This document shows positions 49,362 to 57,924 of a stretch of 64,000 nt of DNA, in pieces. Made by a program: the position numbers and the translations under genes. Under the pieces are notes generated by a model. It saw nothing but the letters and a program-made list of their open reading frames with translations. It was not told where the DNA came from and searched no databases. This DNA is from an uncultured Clostridium sp. GTDB lineage: Bacteria > Bacillota > Clostridia > Lachnospirales > Lachnospiraceae. Numbering within the stretch: the stretch's first letter is position 1; every line of letters begins with the position of its first letter. Location of the stretch: assembly GCA_946553025.1 (NCBI GenBank), contig CAMNRM010000012.1, forward strand, positions 25,577 to 89,576, read 5' to 3'.

Positions 49362-50324
49362 ATGGCAAAATATACGATAAAAAAGATTTTGGGGATTATT
49401 CCCATGCTTCTGTTAATTACGTTTATTATTTACTGGCTTCTGGACTTAACGCCGGGCGATCCGATCTCCTACCTGATGGACCCGGAAGCGCTGGCACGCC
49501 TTAGTGAAAGCCAGGTGGCGGCACTTAGGGCGCAGTACGGTCTGGATGCACCGTTTATTGTCCGTTATCTGAAATGGCTGGGACGGGTTTTGCAGGGGGA
49601 TTTTGGTTTTAGTTCCTCGAGCGGTGTTCCGGTAATTCAGATTATGGCGGAGCGGCTTCCGGCAACGCTTGAACTGGCGGTTGCAGCTTTATGTATTTCT
49701 ACGGTATTGGGAAGTGTTTTAGGTGTTTTAGGTGCCATTAATAAGGGAAGCATCGGCGATAACGTTTTAACCGTAGCCGGTATGCTGGGTGTTTCGATTC
49801 CGCAGTTTTTCTTTGGCGTATGTGCGATTTTGATTTTTGCGCTGAAGCTGGAATGGCTTCCGGTAGGCGGACGCACCGACCCGACGATTGTTAATTTTGT
49901 AGGCCGGATTAAGTACATGGTTATGCCTGCCCTGGTTCTGGGCATCTCCATGACTGCAGGTGTTATGCGTTATGCCAGAAGCAGTATGCTGGATACGATG
50001 AACAAGGATTATATCAAGACCGCCAGAAGCAAGGGGCTTCCCGAGTGGAGGGTGAACCTGATTCACGGCTTTCGTGTATCCCTAACTCCCGTTATCGTAC
50101 TGGTTGGCTTCCGCCTTCCTACGCTGATTGCCGGTTCGGTGGTTATCGAAACGGTGTTCCAGTGGCCGGGAATCGGCAGCGCATTTAACACGGCTGTCCG
50201 CTCCCAGAATTATAACCTAGTTATGATGCTGGCTCTGCTGTTTGTCTTTATGACCCTGTTTGCCAGTACGCTGGTCGATATTCTGACGGCAGCTCTTGAC
50301 CCGCGGGTGAAGTTAAACGGATAA
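49362..50324 (+). CDS. ABC transporter permease, DppB type (SatB-like)
   Basis: A 320-residue inner-membrane permease with about six helices. It begins KYTIKKILGIIPMLLLITFI and shows the DppB landmarks YGLDAPFIVRYLKWLGRVLQGDFG (broken here as YGLDAPFIVRY and GDFGFSSSS) and the EAA-type loop YIKTARSKGLPEWRVNLIHG. It pairs with the DppC-type permease that follows. AAAGGAGG precedes the start, downstream of the intra-operon terminator. Copy F of the dispersed palindromic repeat lies between this gene and the next. Confidence 0.93.
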   Translation: MAKYTIKKILGIIPMLLLITFIIYWLLDLTPGDPISYLMDPEALARLSESQVAALRAQYGLDAPFIVRYLKWLGRVLQGDFGFSSSSGVPVIQIMAERLPATLELAVAALCISTVLGSVLGVLGAINKGSIGDNVLTVAGMLGVSIPQFFFGVCAILIFALKLEWLPVGGRTDPTIVNFVGRIKYMVMPALVLGISMTAGVMRYARSSMLDTMNKDYIKTARSKGLPEWRVNLIHGFRVSLTPVIVLVGFRLPTLIAGSVVIETVFQWPGIGSAFNTAVRSQNYNLVMMLALLFVFMTLFASTLVDILTAALDPRVKLNG

Positions 50325-50340
50325 TGGAACGGGGACAGAT

Positions 50341-50394
50341 GTTACTGTTTACGCAGGTTTGCGCATCTGTTGCTGTGAACGTGCAAACAGTAAT
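50341..50394. repeat. Copy F of the dispersed repeat, 54-bp double form, inside the operon
   Basis: GTTACTGTTTACGCAGG to GCGCA is followed by TCTGTTGCTGTGAAC and GTGCAAACAGTAAT. Outer arms are GTTACTGTTT and AAACAGTAAT. It is the reverse orientation of copies B and E and separates the two permease genes. Confidence 0.88.
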
Positions 50395-50415
50395 GTACAG
50401 ATTGGAGGAGGTAAT

Positions 50416-51345
50416 ATGAGTTCAAGTACAAAACATGCAAGGCTGAACCGGAAATTTGACCAGATCCGTCGAATGGAAGAATCCGGGGAGCTTCAAAATA
50501 AAAAGTCCGGCAACCGTGCACTGCGCAAGCTCTTACATAACCGTCTGGCGATTATCGGCGGCGTGATCTTTTTCATTATCCTGCTTTCCTGCATCCTTGC
50601 GCCGGTGCTGACTTCCTATTCGCCCAAGGCCGTGGATATGAAGTCCATCTTAAAACCGCCGTCAAGCGAACATCTGTTTGGAACGGATAAGATTGGAAGA
50701 GATGTATTTGCCCGTGTACTGTACGGCGGGAGAATGTCCATTGCTATCGGATTCGGAAGCGCTATGGGCTGCGCCATTATCGGCGTTTTGATTGGCTGCT
50801 ACAGCGCCTATCGGGGCGGCTGGTTTGACAGCCTGATGGTTCGGGTTTCTGAGGTGTTTATGTCGGTTCCGCAGTTAATCCTGGTGCTGATGTTAGTGGC
50901 TATCTTAGGACAGAGTGCGAAAAATATCGTCATTATCTTTATTATCTGCGGCTGGGGTTCGTGTTTCCGTATGGCGCGTTCCCAGGTACTTTCCATCCGC
51001 GAGGAGGAATATGTGCAGTCGCTGAAGGTTTTTGGGCTAAATCCGTTTGTTATCTGCTACAAGCATATTTTACCCAATGCGTTAAGCCCGATTATCGTCA
51101 ATGTTACCTTGAGTACGGCAATGTTTATCCTGGAAGAGGCAGCCTTAAGCTTTTTGGGCCTGGGTGTTCCGCTGGAGGTTCCCACCTGGGGAAATATCCT
51201 GAATGCGGCACAGGATATGTTTACACTGCAGAATAACTGGTGGATGTGGCTTCCCACAGGTATCGTCGTTTCCCTGTTTGTTATGAGCATTAACTTTATG
51301 GGCGACGGAATCCGGGATACGACCGATCCTACACAGCAGGGTTAG
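50416..51345 (+). CDS. ABC transporter permease, DppC type (SatC-like)
   Basis: A 309-residue permease with an N-terminal cytoplasmic extension (residues 1-45), then HNRLAIIGGVIFFIILLSCI, the periplasmic HLFGTDKIGRDVFARVLYGG motif typical of DppC proteins, and the EAA loop YVQSLKVFGLNPFVICYKHI. ATG at 50416 follows GGAGGAGG; a longer frame to the left would translate the palindromic repeat and has no site. It forms a heterodimer with the DppB-type subunit. Confidence 0.93.
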   Translation: MSSSTKHARLNRKFDQIRRMEESGELQNKKSGNRALRKLLHNRLAIIGGVIFFIILLSCILAPVLTSYSPKAVDMKSILKPPSSEHLFGTDKIGRDVFARVLYGGRMSIAIGFGSAMGCAIIGVLIGCYSAYRGGWFDSLMVRVSEVFMSVPQLILVLMLVAILGQSAKNIVIIFIICGWGSCFRMARSQVLSIREEEYVQSLKVFGLNPFVICYKHILPNALSPIIVNVTLSTAMFILEEAALSFLGLGVPLEVPTWGNILNAAQDMFTLQNNWWMWLPTGIVVSLFVMSINFMGDGIRDTTDPTQQG

Positions 51346-51356
51346 GAGGGGTGACA

Positions 51357-52376
51357 ATGAGTGATCAAGTAGTAATTTCCGTAAAAAATTTAAAGACCTA
51401 TTTCTACACCAACGAGCGCTGCAACCGCGCAATCAACGGTGTTTCCATGGATATTAAGAGCGGGAAAACCCTGTGTATCGTAGGCGAGTCCGGCTGCGGA
51501 AAGAGCGTTACGGCAACCTCGATTATGCAGCTTCTTCCCAAGCTTTCCCGGATTGAAGAGGGAGAGATTATCTACCACAGCGGCGACGAGCGCGGCGATA
51601 TCCGTATTCACGAGTTAGAGCGCAGCAGCAAGGAGATGCGTGCCCTGCGCGGCAAGGATATCGCGATGATTTTCCAGGACCCGATGACGGCGTTAAACCC
51701 GGTCTACACGATTGGATGGCAGATCAGTGAGATGATCCGCTCCCATGATAAGTCGGTTTCCAAGGCCGAGGCCAGGGAGAGGGCGTTAAAGCTTTTGACG
51801 GACATGGGTATTCCCAACCCGCAGAAGCGGATTGACCAGTATCCGCACGAGTTTTCCGGCGGTATGCGCCAGAGGGCGATGATTGCCATGGCGATGAGCT
51901 GCAACCCGAAGGTGCTGATCGCCGACGAGCCGACGACGGCATTAGACGTAACGATCCAGGCGCAGATCTTTGAACTGATGGATCATTTAAAAAAGAATTA
52001 TAATACTGCCATTATGATGATTACCCACGATATGGGCGTTGTGTGCGAGTTAGCGGATGATGTGGCGGTGATGTACATGGGGAATATTATCGAGAGCGGT
52101 TCGGCAGAGGAAGTGCTTGACCATCCCACCCATCCTTACACCAAAGCACTGTTAAAGTCGATTCCCATCCTGGGCAAGGGCGCAAATCAGGATATTAACC
52201 CGATTAAGGGATCGACCCCCGATCCGTACAAACGGCCTCCGGGCTGTCAGTTTGAGCCGAGATGTGACTATGCCTGTGAGGAATGCAAAAAAGCCATGCC
52301 GGATGAACACATGCTGGGAGGAACACACATGGTTCGCTGTACAAGATATCAGGAGGTGATGAAGGATGGCAAATAA
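51357..52376 (+). CDS. ABC transporter ATPase, DppD type (SatD-like)
   Basis: A 339-residue ATPase with Walker A GESGCGKSVT, Q-loop FQDPMTALNP, signature FSGGMRQR, Walker B VLIADEPTTALDVT and the switch histidine in MMITHDMGVV. The C-terminal oligopeptide-type extension has a cysteine cluster (GCQFEPRCDYACEECKKA) that may bind an Fe-S cluster, as in related DppD/OppD subunits. TAGGAGGGG precedes the start at 51357. Its last 11 bases overlap the DppF-type gene. Confidence 0.95.
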   Translation: MSDQVVISVKNLKTYFYTNERCNRAINGVSMDIKSGKTLCIVGESGCGKSVTATSIMQLLPKLSRIEEGEIIYHSGDERGDIRIHELERSSKEMRALRGKDIAMIFQDPMTALNPVYTIGWQISEMIRSHDKSVSKAEARERALKLLTDMGIPNPQKRIDQYPHEFSGGMRQRAMIAMAMSCNPKVLIADEPTTALDVTIQAQIFELMDHLKKNYNTAIMMITHDMGVVCELADDVAVMYMGNIIESGSAEEVLDHPTHPYTKALLKSIPILGKGANQDINPIKGSTPDPYKRPPGCQFEPRCDYACEECKKAMPDEHMLGGTHMVRCTRYQEVMKDGK

Positions 52377-53403
52377 GGCGAAAGAAAAAGAACCGTTATT
52401 GACCATAAAGGGATTAAAGACCTTCTTCCCGGTAAAGAGCGGGTTTCTGGGAAAGGTGCAGAGTTATGTGCAGGCGGTCAATGATATCAACCTGACCATT
52501 TATAAGGGGGAAACCTTAGGGCTTGTTGGCGAGTCCGGCTGCGGCAAGACGACACTGGGAAAGACCATATTACAGCTTTATAAACCCACGGCAGGCGAGA
52601 TGATTTACGAGTTTGCCGACGGCCCCAAGCATCTGGAAAAGCTGGACGCAAAGGAGATGGACGAGGCCAGAAAGAAGATTCAGATCGTATTCCAGGACCC
52701 GCAGTCCTCCCTGAATCCTTCCTTTACCATCTACCAGTCCCTTTCCGACCCGTTAAAGAAGTTTGGCGTAAAGACCAAGGAAGAGCGGAGAAAACTGATC
52801 GGGGATCTTCTGGAAGCGGTAAATATGCGGCGGGAGTATATGGATCGCTATCCGCACGAGTTTTCCGGCGGTCAGAGGCAGAGAATCGGTATCGCCCGGG
52901 CGCTGTGCATTAACCCGGAACTGGTGATCTGCGACGAGGCGGTAAGTGCGCTGGACGTGTCGATTCAGGCGCAGGTTTTAAATCTTCTGAAGAAACTGAA
53001 AGAGGAGAGAAACTTAACCTATATCTTTATCACCCATGATTTAAGCGTGGTGGAGTACATCAGCGACCGCATTGCCGTTATGTATCTGGGAAGGATTGTG
53101 GAGCTGTCCGATGCCGATGAATTATACCATCACACGATTCATCCCTATACCCAGGCATTGCTGTCGGCGATTCCGGTAGCGGATATTCACCATGAGAAGA
53201 ACAGAATCCTTCTGGAAGGCGATGTTCCGTCGCCGATGAACCCGCCGAGCGGATGTCATTTCCACGGAAGATGCAAGCAGTGCAAGGAGATCTGCAAGAC
53301 CGAGAAGCCCGAATTAAAGCGGTATGAAATTAACGGGCGGGAGCATTTTGTGGCCTGTCATTTTGCCGAGGAGAATATCAAGCGGGCCTGCCAGGGAGAG
53401 TAA
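52366..53403 (+). CDS. ABC transporter ATPase, DppF type (SatF-like)
   Basis: A 345-residue ATPase, the second nucleotide-binding subunit of the importer. It shows Walker A GESGCGKTTLGK, Q-loop FQDPQSSLNPSF, signature FSGGQRQRIG, Walker B LVICDEAVSALDVS (with the usual DppF-like DEAVSALD) and FITHDLSVV. The cysteine-rich tail is GCHFHGRCKQCKEICK. AGGAGGTGA precedes the start, inside the end of the DppD-type gene, giving a translationally coupled pair. Confidence 0.95.
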   Translation: MANKAKEKEPLLTIKGLKTFFPVKSGFLGKVQSYVQAVNDINLTIYKGETLGLVGESGCGKTTLGKTILQLYKPTAGEMIYEFADGPKHLEKLDAKEMDEARKKIQIVFQDPQSSLNPSFTIYQSLSDPLKKFGVKTKEERRKLIGDLLEAVNMRREYMDRYPHEFSGGQRQRIGIARALCINPELVICDEAVSALDVSIQAQVLNLLKKLKEERNLTYIFITHDLSVVEYISDRIAVMYLGRIVELSDADELYHHTIHPYTQALLSAIPVADIHHEKNRILLEGDVPSPMNPPSGCHFHGRCKQCKEICKTEKPELKRYEINGREHFVACHFAEENIKRACQGE

Positions 53404-53445
53404 AGGGCAGAGGTTGGCTTGACGAATGGGAACAGAAGAGGAATG

Positions 53446-53473
53446 GTTGCTGTGAACGCACGGGAACAGTGAT
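53446..53473. repeat. Copy G of the dispersed palindromic repeat (diverged, 28 bp)
   Basis: GTTGCTGTGAACGCAC then GGGAACAGTGAT, between the DppF-type gene and the FAD oxidoreductase gene, inside the nan operon. Confidence 0.75.
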
Positions 53474-53497
53474 GAAAAGTGTGAAGGGAGAAGATGG

Positions 53498-55261
53498 ATG
53501 GCAGCAGGGATGGAGCAGTTGGATACAGATGTGCTGGTAATGGGAGCCGGGCTGGCGGGGATTATGGCGGCGCTGCGGGCGGCAAGATCCGGCGCTAAAG
53601 TGTGCATTGCTGCAAACGGTGTTATCGGCTCTGGTTCAAGCTTTTATCCGGGCACCTGGGGGCTGGGGCTGATTGGCCCGGAATCTAAAGAAGATGAGAA
53701 AGACCTGATGGAAGTTATCCTGGAAATCGGGGAGGGGATGGCGGATAAGGAGCTGGTTTCCTGCCTGGTTTCGGGGGTGTCGGAAGGGATTTCTTCATTA
53801 AAGGAACTTGGCGCAGAGGTTAAGGATGCAGTCAACAAAGGGGAACGTGAGTTTATCCCCTGCTTTGATAAAAAGTGCAGGGACTGGCACGGGATTGTCA
53901 AGGAGGGGACGAAAGAGGCTTTGCTTGATGCATTAGAGAAACTGGACGTTAAGCTTCTGCCCCGTACCGCGATTACGGATATCCGGATAGAGGATGGACG
54001 GATTGCGGGGGCAGAGGCAGTGCGCCGGGGAAAGGACGGGGGTTTTCTCCTGATTTCCTGCAAGGCGATGGTGATTGCCTGCGGCGGTCTTGGGGGGCTT
54101 TTTTCCCGGCGTCTGAATACGCCCGATGTGACCGGGATAGGACAGTTTCTGGCGATGAAAGCGGGTGCGTCGCTGATGAACCTGGAATTTATGCAGATGA
54201 TGCCGGGGTTTTTCCACCCTGCGCCGAAGACGATTTATAATGAGAAGGTTTTTCGTTACAGTGAATTTTTCTGTCCGGATACCGGAGCGTCCGTTTTTGC
54301 AGATTGGAGCCGGGAAAAATTAGAGAAGCTTATGGAAATTCGTTCCGGTCACGGGCCGTTTACCAGCCGGCTGGATTCCCGCGAGATCGATATCCGGCTT
54401 TACCAGGAGGGGTTAAAGCATAAGGAAGGAATTGTTCTGCGCTATAAGGAGGAACTGAAAAAAAACCAGCCGGAGTTTGTCAGGACGTATTTCCAGTGGC
54501 TGAAGGAAGAGAAGGGGCTGACCATCGACGACCCGGTTTATATGGGAATCTTTGCTCATGCATCGAACGGGGGAATCCGGATAGACTGCCGGGCAGAAAC
54601 AGGGGTGAACGGACTTTTTGCCTGCGGCGAGGCTACCGGGGGAATGCACGGGGCAGATCGCCTGGGCGGACTGTCTACGGCCAATGCCCTGGTGTTCGGG
54701 AAGATTGCGGGAGAAAGCGCGGCTGAATGGTGCCGGGGGAATGCGGTACATCTTGGGGGAAAATGTTCGGAAGGAAGTTTGGAGGGAAGTTCGGAAGAAG
54801 GAAAGGATAAAAAAATAAATCCAAAAAGAGTCAGGACGGAAATTTTGGATGCGGACAGGCTTTTGACGAAGCTGCAGGAAATCAATTACCGGGCAGCGAT
54901 GGTGGTAAGAGAGGAGAAGGTCTTGCTGGAAGCGCTGCGGGAATTGGAAACGCTGAAAGATGAAGGGGAACGGCAGAGGAGAAGTCTGGATGAAGCGGGG
55001 GCAGAGGACGGCAGGGGTAATGCAGCCGAAGGAAAATTAAGAAGCCTTCCGCCCTGGGAACGCTATCAGAAGACCCGGGAACTGGAAGCGGCGTTTGTAC
55101 TGTCGGAGGCGTTACTGCGGGCAGCACGGCTAAGGAGGGAAAGCCGGGGCTCACATTACCGTCTGGACTATCCGAAGAAGGATAAAGAACTGGAAGCGCC
55201 GGTGATTGTTTCCTGGAAGGACGGGGAAGTGCATTTGGAACAAAAAAGGAATGATTGCTGA
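53498..55261 (+). CDS. FAD-dependent oxidoreductase of the fumarate reductase / L-aspartate oxidase type
   Basis: A 587-residue flavoprotein. The FAD-binding Rossmann start is VLVMGAGLAGIMAALRAARS; the second FAD segment is GLFACGEATGGMHGADRLGG, the standard signature of fumarate reductase and aspartate oxidase flavoproteins; AHASNGGIRID aligns with their substrate-binding HTMGGI region. The last 150 residues are charged and helical, as in SdhA/FrdA/NadB. There is no iron-sulphur or membrane partner gene nearby, nor nadA/nadC. It lies between the sialic-acid transporter and nanQ in the same orientation, so a redox step on a sialic-acid derivative is possible, but no such enzyme is known to me. 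AGGGAGA precedes the start. Confidence 0.82.
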   Translation: MAAGMEQLDTDVLVMGAGLAGIMAALRAARSGAKVCIAANGVIGSGSSFYPGTWGLGLIGPESKEDEKDLMEVILEIGEGMADKELVSCLVSGVSEGISSLKELGAEVKDAVNKGEREFIPCFDKKCRDWHGIVKEGTKEALLDALEKLDVKLLPRTAITDIRIEDGRIAGAEAVRRGKDGGFLLISCKAMVIACGGLGGLFSRRLNTPDVTGIGQFLAMKAGASLMNLEFMQMMPGFFHPAPKTIYNEKVFRYSEFFCPDTGASVFADWSREKLEKLMEIRSGHGPFTSRLDSREIDIRLYQEGLKHKEGIVLRYKEELKKNQPEFVRTYFQWLKEEKGLTIDDPVYMGIFAHASNGGIRIDCRAETGVNGLFACGEATGGMHGADRLGGLSTANALVFGKIAGESAAEWCRGNAVHLGGKCSEGSLEGSSEEGKDKKINPKRVRTEILDADRLLTKLQEINYRAAMVVREEKVLLEALRELETLKDEGERQRRSLDEAGAEDGRGNAAEGKLRSLPPWERYQKTRELEAAFVLSEALLRAARLRRESRGSHYRLDYPKKDKELEAPVIVSWKDGEVHLEQKRNDC

Positions 55262-55276
55262 AGTAAAGAAAAATGT

Positions 55277-55302
55277 GTTGCTGTGAACGTGTGAACAGCA
55301 AC
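55277..55302. repeat. Copy H of the dispersed palindromic repeat (perfect arms)
   Basis: GTTGCTGT (55277-55284) and ACAGCAAC (55295-55302) are perfect inverted repeats around GAACGTGTGA. It separates the FAD oxidoreductase gene from nanQ. Confidence 0.9.
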
Positions 55303-55334
55303 AGAAAAATAAAGGAGAAAGGGGTGAATAAGCA

Positions 55335-55826
55335 ATGATTTATACAACGATGGAAAACCTGAAATCCTATTATGGTATTTCGGAAAATCTGGATAAAGCG
55401 CTGGACTTTCTGGAAACCTGTGACCTGCGCACATTGGCTATGGGCAGGAATGAGGTAGAGGGCAGTCAGGTTTTTATCAACCGTTTTAATTATGATACGA
55501 TTGCCGAGGAAGCGGGGGCTTTTGAGGCGCATGAAAAGCATCTGGATATTCATATTCTTTTATCCGGACGGGAACGTATAGGGATTGGTCAGACGATGAA
55601 GATGGAAGAAACCGGAAGAGATGCGGAAAACGACGGAATCGATCTCAAGGGAAAGGCGGAACAGTTTTTATGGATGGAGCCGGGAAAGGTGCTGATTGCA
55701 TTCCCGGAGGATGCCCATATGGTAAAAATCCAGTGGGGAGAAAGCTGTCCGGTGGAGAAGGCGGTTGTGAAGGTTTTATTCAGGGAATATGAGGAAGTAG
55801 CGAAGCGGATTCCGAATTTCCTTTGA
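55335..55826 (+). CDS. nanQ: YhcH/YjgK/YiaL (NanQ) family protein
   Basis: A 163-residue cupin-like protein. E. coli NanQ (YhcH) accelerates anomerisation of sialic acid so that NanA and importers receive the usable form. The family core AHEKHLDIHILLSGRERIGI, GKVLIAFPEDAHM and VEKAVVKVLFREY is present, including the metal-ligand glutamate and histidines. A GGAGAAAGG site precedes the start. It lies 65 bases before nanA. Confidence 0.9.
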   Translation: MIYTTMENLKSYYGISENLDKALDFLETCDLRTLAMGRNEVEGSQVFINRFNYDTIAEEAGAFEAHEKHLDIHILLSGRERIGIGQTMKMEETGRDAENDGIDLKGKAEQFLWMEPGKVLIAFPEDAHMVKIQWGESCPVEKAVVKVLFREYEEVAKRIPNFL

Positions 55827-55891
55827 CTTCGTGAGAATAAAAAAATTTAAAACAGGAAAGTCCGCGAAAGAGCGGCAGAAAGGTGTGCGTC

Positions 55892-56809
55892 ATGAGAGAT
55901 ATAAGCAAGTATCAGGGAATTATTCCGGCATTTTATGCATGTTATGATGATGAGGGAAAGGTAAGCCGGGAAAGGACGAAGGCATTGACCGAGTTTTTTG
56001 TAAAGAAGGGCGTTAAGGGACTTTATGTGGGCGGTTCCTCCGGGGAATGTATTTACCAGAGCGTGGCAGAGCGCAAGGAGATTTTAGAAGCGGTGATGGA
56101 GGTTGCCAAGGGAAAACTTACGGTGATTGCCCATGTAGCCTGCAATAATACGGCGGACAGCTGTGAACTGGCGGCTCATGCGGAGAGCCTTGGCGTAGAT
56201 GCGATTGCGTCCATTCCTCCGATTTATTTCCATCTTCCGGAACATGCCATTGCCCAGTACTGGAATGATATTTCGGCGGCGGCTCCGAATACGGATTTTG
56301 TGATTTATAATATTCCGCAGCTTGCAGGTGTGGCTTTAACGATGCCATTGTTTAAGGAAATGCTGAAAAATCCAAGAGTTGCAGCGGTAAAGAACAGTTC
56401 TATGCCAATTCAGGATATCCAGATGTTTAAGATGGAAGGCGGAGAGAATTTTGCTGTATTTAACGGGCCGGATGAGCAGTTAATCGGCGGTCTGGCGATC
56501 GGTGCAGACGGTGCGATCGGCGGAACCTATGGGGTGATGCCGGAATTATACTTAAAGATTTTTGAACTGTGCAAGGCCGGGGATTATGCGGCGGCAAGAA
56601 AGATTCAGTATGCGGCAGATGCCATTATCTATGCGATGTGCGCCTGCAAGGGAAATCTGTATGCAGTGATGAAGGCCATTATGAAGATCCGTGAAGGTCT
56701 GGACATCGGAAGCGTGAGAAAGCCCCTCCCGGCAGTAGTTCCTGAGGATATGGAGCAGGTAAAGAAGTGCGCAGGGATGATTGACGAGGCGATTAAGGCT
56801 TATTGTTAA
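55892..56809 (+). CDS. nanA: N-acetylneuraminate lyase NanA
   Basis: NanA splits N-acetylneuraminate into ManNAc and pyruvate, the entry step for NanK and NanE. The 305-residue DHDPS-fold protein has the pyruvate-binding GGSSGE near residue 47, Y139 in FVIYNIPQLAG and the Schiff-base lysine K167 in VAAVKNSSM; substrate loop GADGAIGGTYGVMPE follows. ATG at 55892 is chosen because AGAAAGG lies 8 bases upstream; a GTG nine bases earlier is inside that site. It is the last gene of the nan operon, closed by a terminator. Confidence 0.94.
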   Translation: MRDISKYQGIIPAFYACYDDEGKVSRERTKALTEFFVKKGVKGLYVGGSSGECIYQSVAERKEILEAVMEVAKGKLTVIAHVACNNTADSCELAAHAESLGVDAIASIPPIYFHLPEHAIAQYWNDISAAAPNTDFVIYNIPQLAGVALTMPLFKEMLKNPRVAAVKNSSMPIQDIQMFKMEGGENFAVFNGPDEQLIGGLAIGADGAIGGTYGVMPELYLKIFELCKAGDYAAARKIQYAADAIIYAMCACKGNLYAVMKAIMKIREGLDIGSVRKPLPAVVPEDMEQVKKCAGMIDEAIKAYC

Positions 56810-56870
56810 TTTGGAGTGTTATTTTCTGAATCAAAATTCTTGAATTAAAAGGAAAAACAGATGAAAAAGA

Positions 56871-56920
56871 AACAGGTTCGGCGATAGTCTGTAAGGGGCT
56901 GGGAGCCGGGCCTGTTTTTT
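56871..56920 (+). terminator. Terminator of the nan operon
   Basis: AACAGG and CGGC (from 56871) pair with GCCG and CCTGTT, followed by TTTTTT. Confidence 0.85.
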
Positions 56921-57039
56921 GTATTGTTAAGATAATAAAAGTAAAATGATGGAAAAGCAATGAAATTTTTGCTTGAAACATTTACAAAATGGATAGAATG
57001 GGCTATCATGAAAACTATGAAAGGAGATGGTTGGAAATT

Positions 57040-57924
57040 ATGAAAAATATGAAGATAGATGCCAATGGAACAGAAATCAGAGTCATGGGTGATGTTGTAA
57101 ATGAAGATGCATACATTTCTCTTACAGACATAGCCAAATATAAAAATCCAGATAATGCTTTTATTGTAGTGGCAAATTGGATGCGTAATTATTCAACCAT
57201 TTCATTTTTGGGTTTGTGGGAACTAATTCATAATCCTAATTTTAAACCTATCGAATTCGATAGGTTTAAAGCAGAGTCCGGTGATAATGCATTTACACTG
57301 ACACCACAACAGTGGATAAAAGCCACGGATGCAATAGGTATAATATCAAAATCAGGGCGATACGGCGGTACATATGCTCATACAGATATAGCTTTTGAGT
57401 TTGCGTCTTGGATTTCTCCGGAATTTAAACTTTATGTTATCAAGGACTATCAGCGGTTAAAGAAAGATGAAGCGAATCGATTAGCGATTGGGTGGGACGC
57501 TAAGAGAGAACTTTCCAAGATAAATTACCGCATTCATACAGATGCGATAAAAGAATTTTTGATAACACCTACTTTATCTCCGCAAGAAATGGCTTATACC
57601 TATGCGTCAGAAGCAGATATTCTTAATATGGCTTTGTTTGGAAAAACGGCAGCACAATGGAGAAATGAAAAAGGGATAAGCGGAAAAACACCAAATATCA
57701 GAGATTTTGCTTCAGCCGAGGAATTAGTGGTTCTTATTAATCTGGAGGATACCAATGCGGATTTGATAAGGCAGGGGTTATCCGAGATTGAACGATTAAA
57801 GATATTAAGAGAAAAGGCATACCGTCAACTTGGAATTTTAAAAAATAACCAACAAACGCTCACTATACTGAAGAAAAATCTAATTAAAAATTCAGCAGAC
57901 AGAAATGGAGAAGAAAATGGATAA
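57040..57924 (+). CDS. KilA-N domain protein
   Basis: A 294-residue protein with the KilA-N DNA-binding fold seen in phage antirepressors and other mobile-element proteins. Visible motifs: AYISLTDIAKYKNPDNAFIV, NWMRNYSTISFLGLWE, WIKATDAIGIISKSGRYGGT and AFEFASWISPEFKLYVIKDY, the family's signature end. The C-terminal third is helical and charged. The gene is visibly AT-richer than its neighbours and no phage genes surround it, so it is a likely transferred remnant. AAGGAGATGG precedes ATG 57040; the ATG at 57049 is an alternative. Its stop overlaps the next start by 8 bases. Confidence 0.85.
   Translation: MKNMKIDANGTEIRVMGDVVNEDAYISLTDIAKYKNPDNAFIVVANWMRNYSTISFLGLWELIHNPNFKPIEFDRFKAESGDNAFTLTPQQWIKATDAIGIISKSGRYGGTYAHTDIAFEFASWISPEFKLYVIKDYQRLKKDEANRLAIGWDAKRELSKINYRIHTDAIKEFLITPTLSPQEMAYTYASEADILNMALFGKTAAQWRNEKGISGKTPNIRDFASAEELVVLINLEDTNADLIRQGLSEIERLKILREKAYRQLGILKNNQQTLTILKKNLIKNSADRNGEENG

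Noticed and set aside
50359..50415. N-terminal extension of the DppC-type permease
   Set aside because: It would translate the palindromic repeat; the true ATG at 50416 has GGAGGAGG before it.
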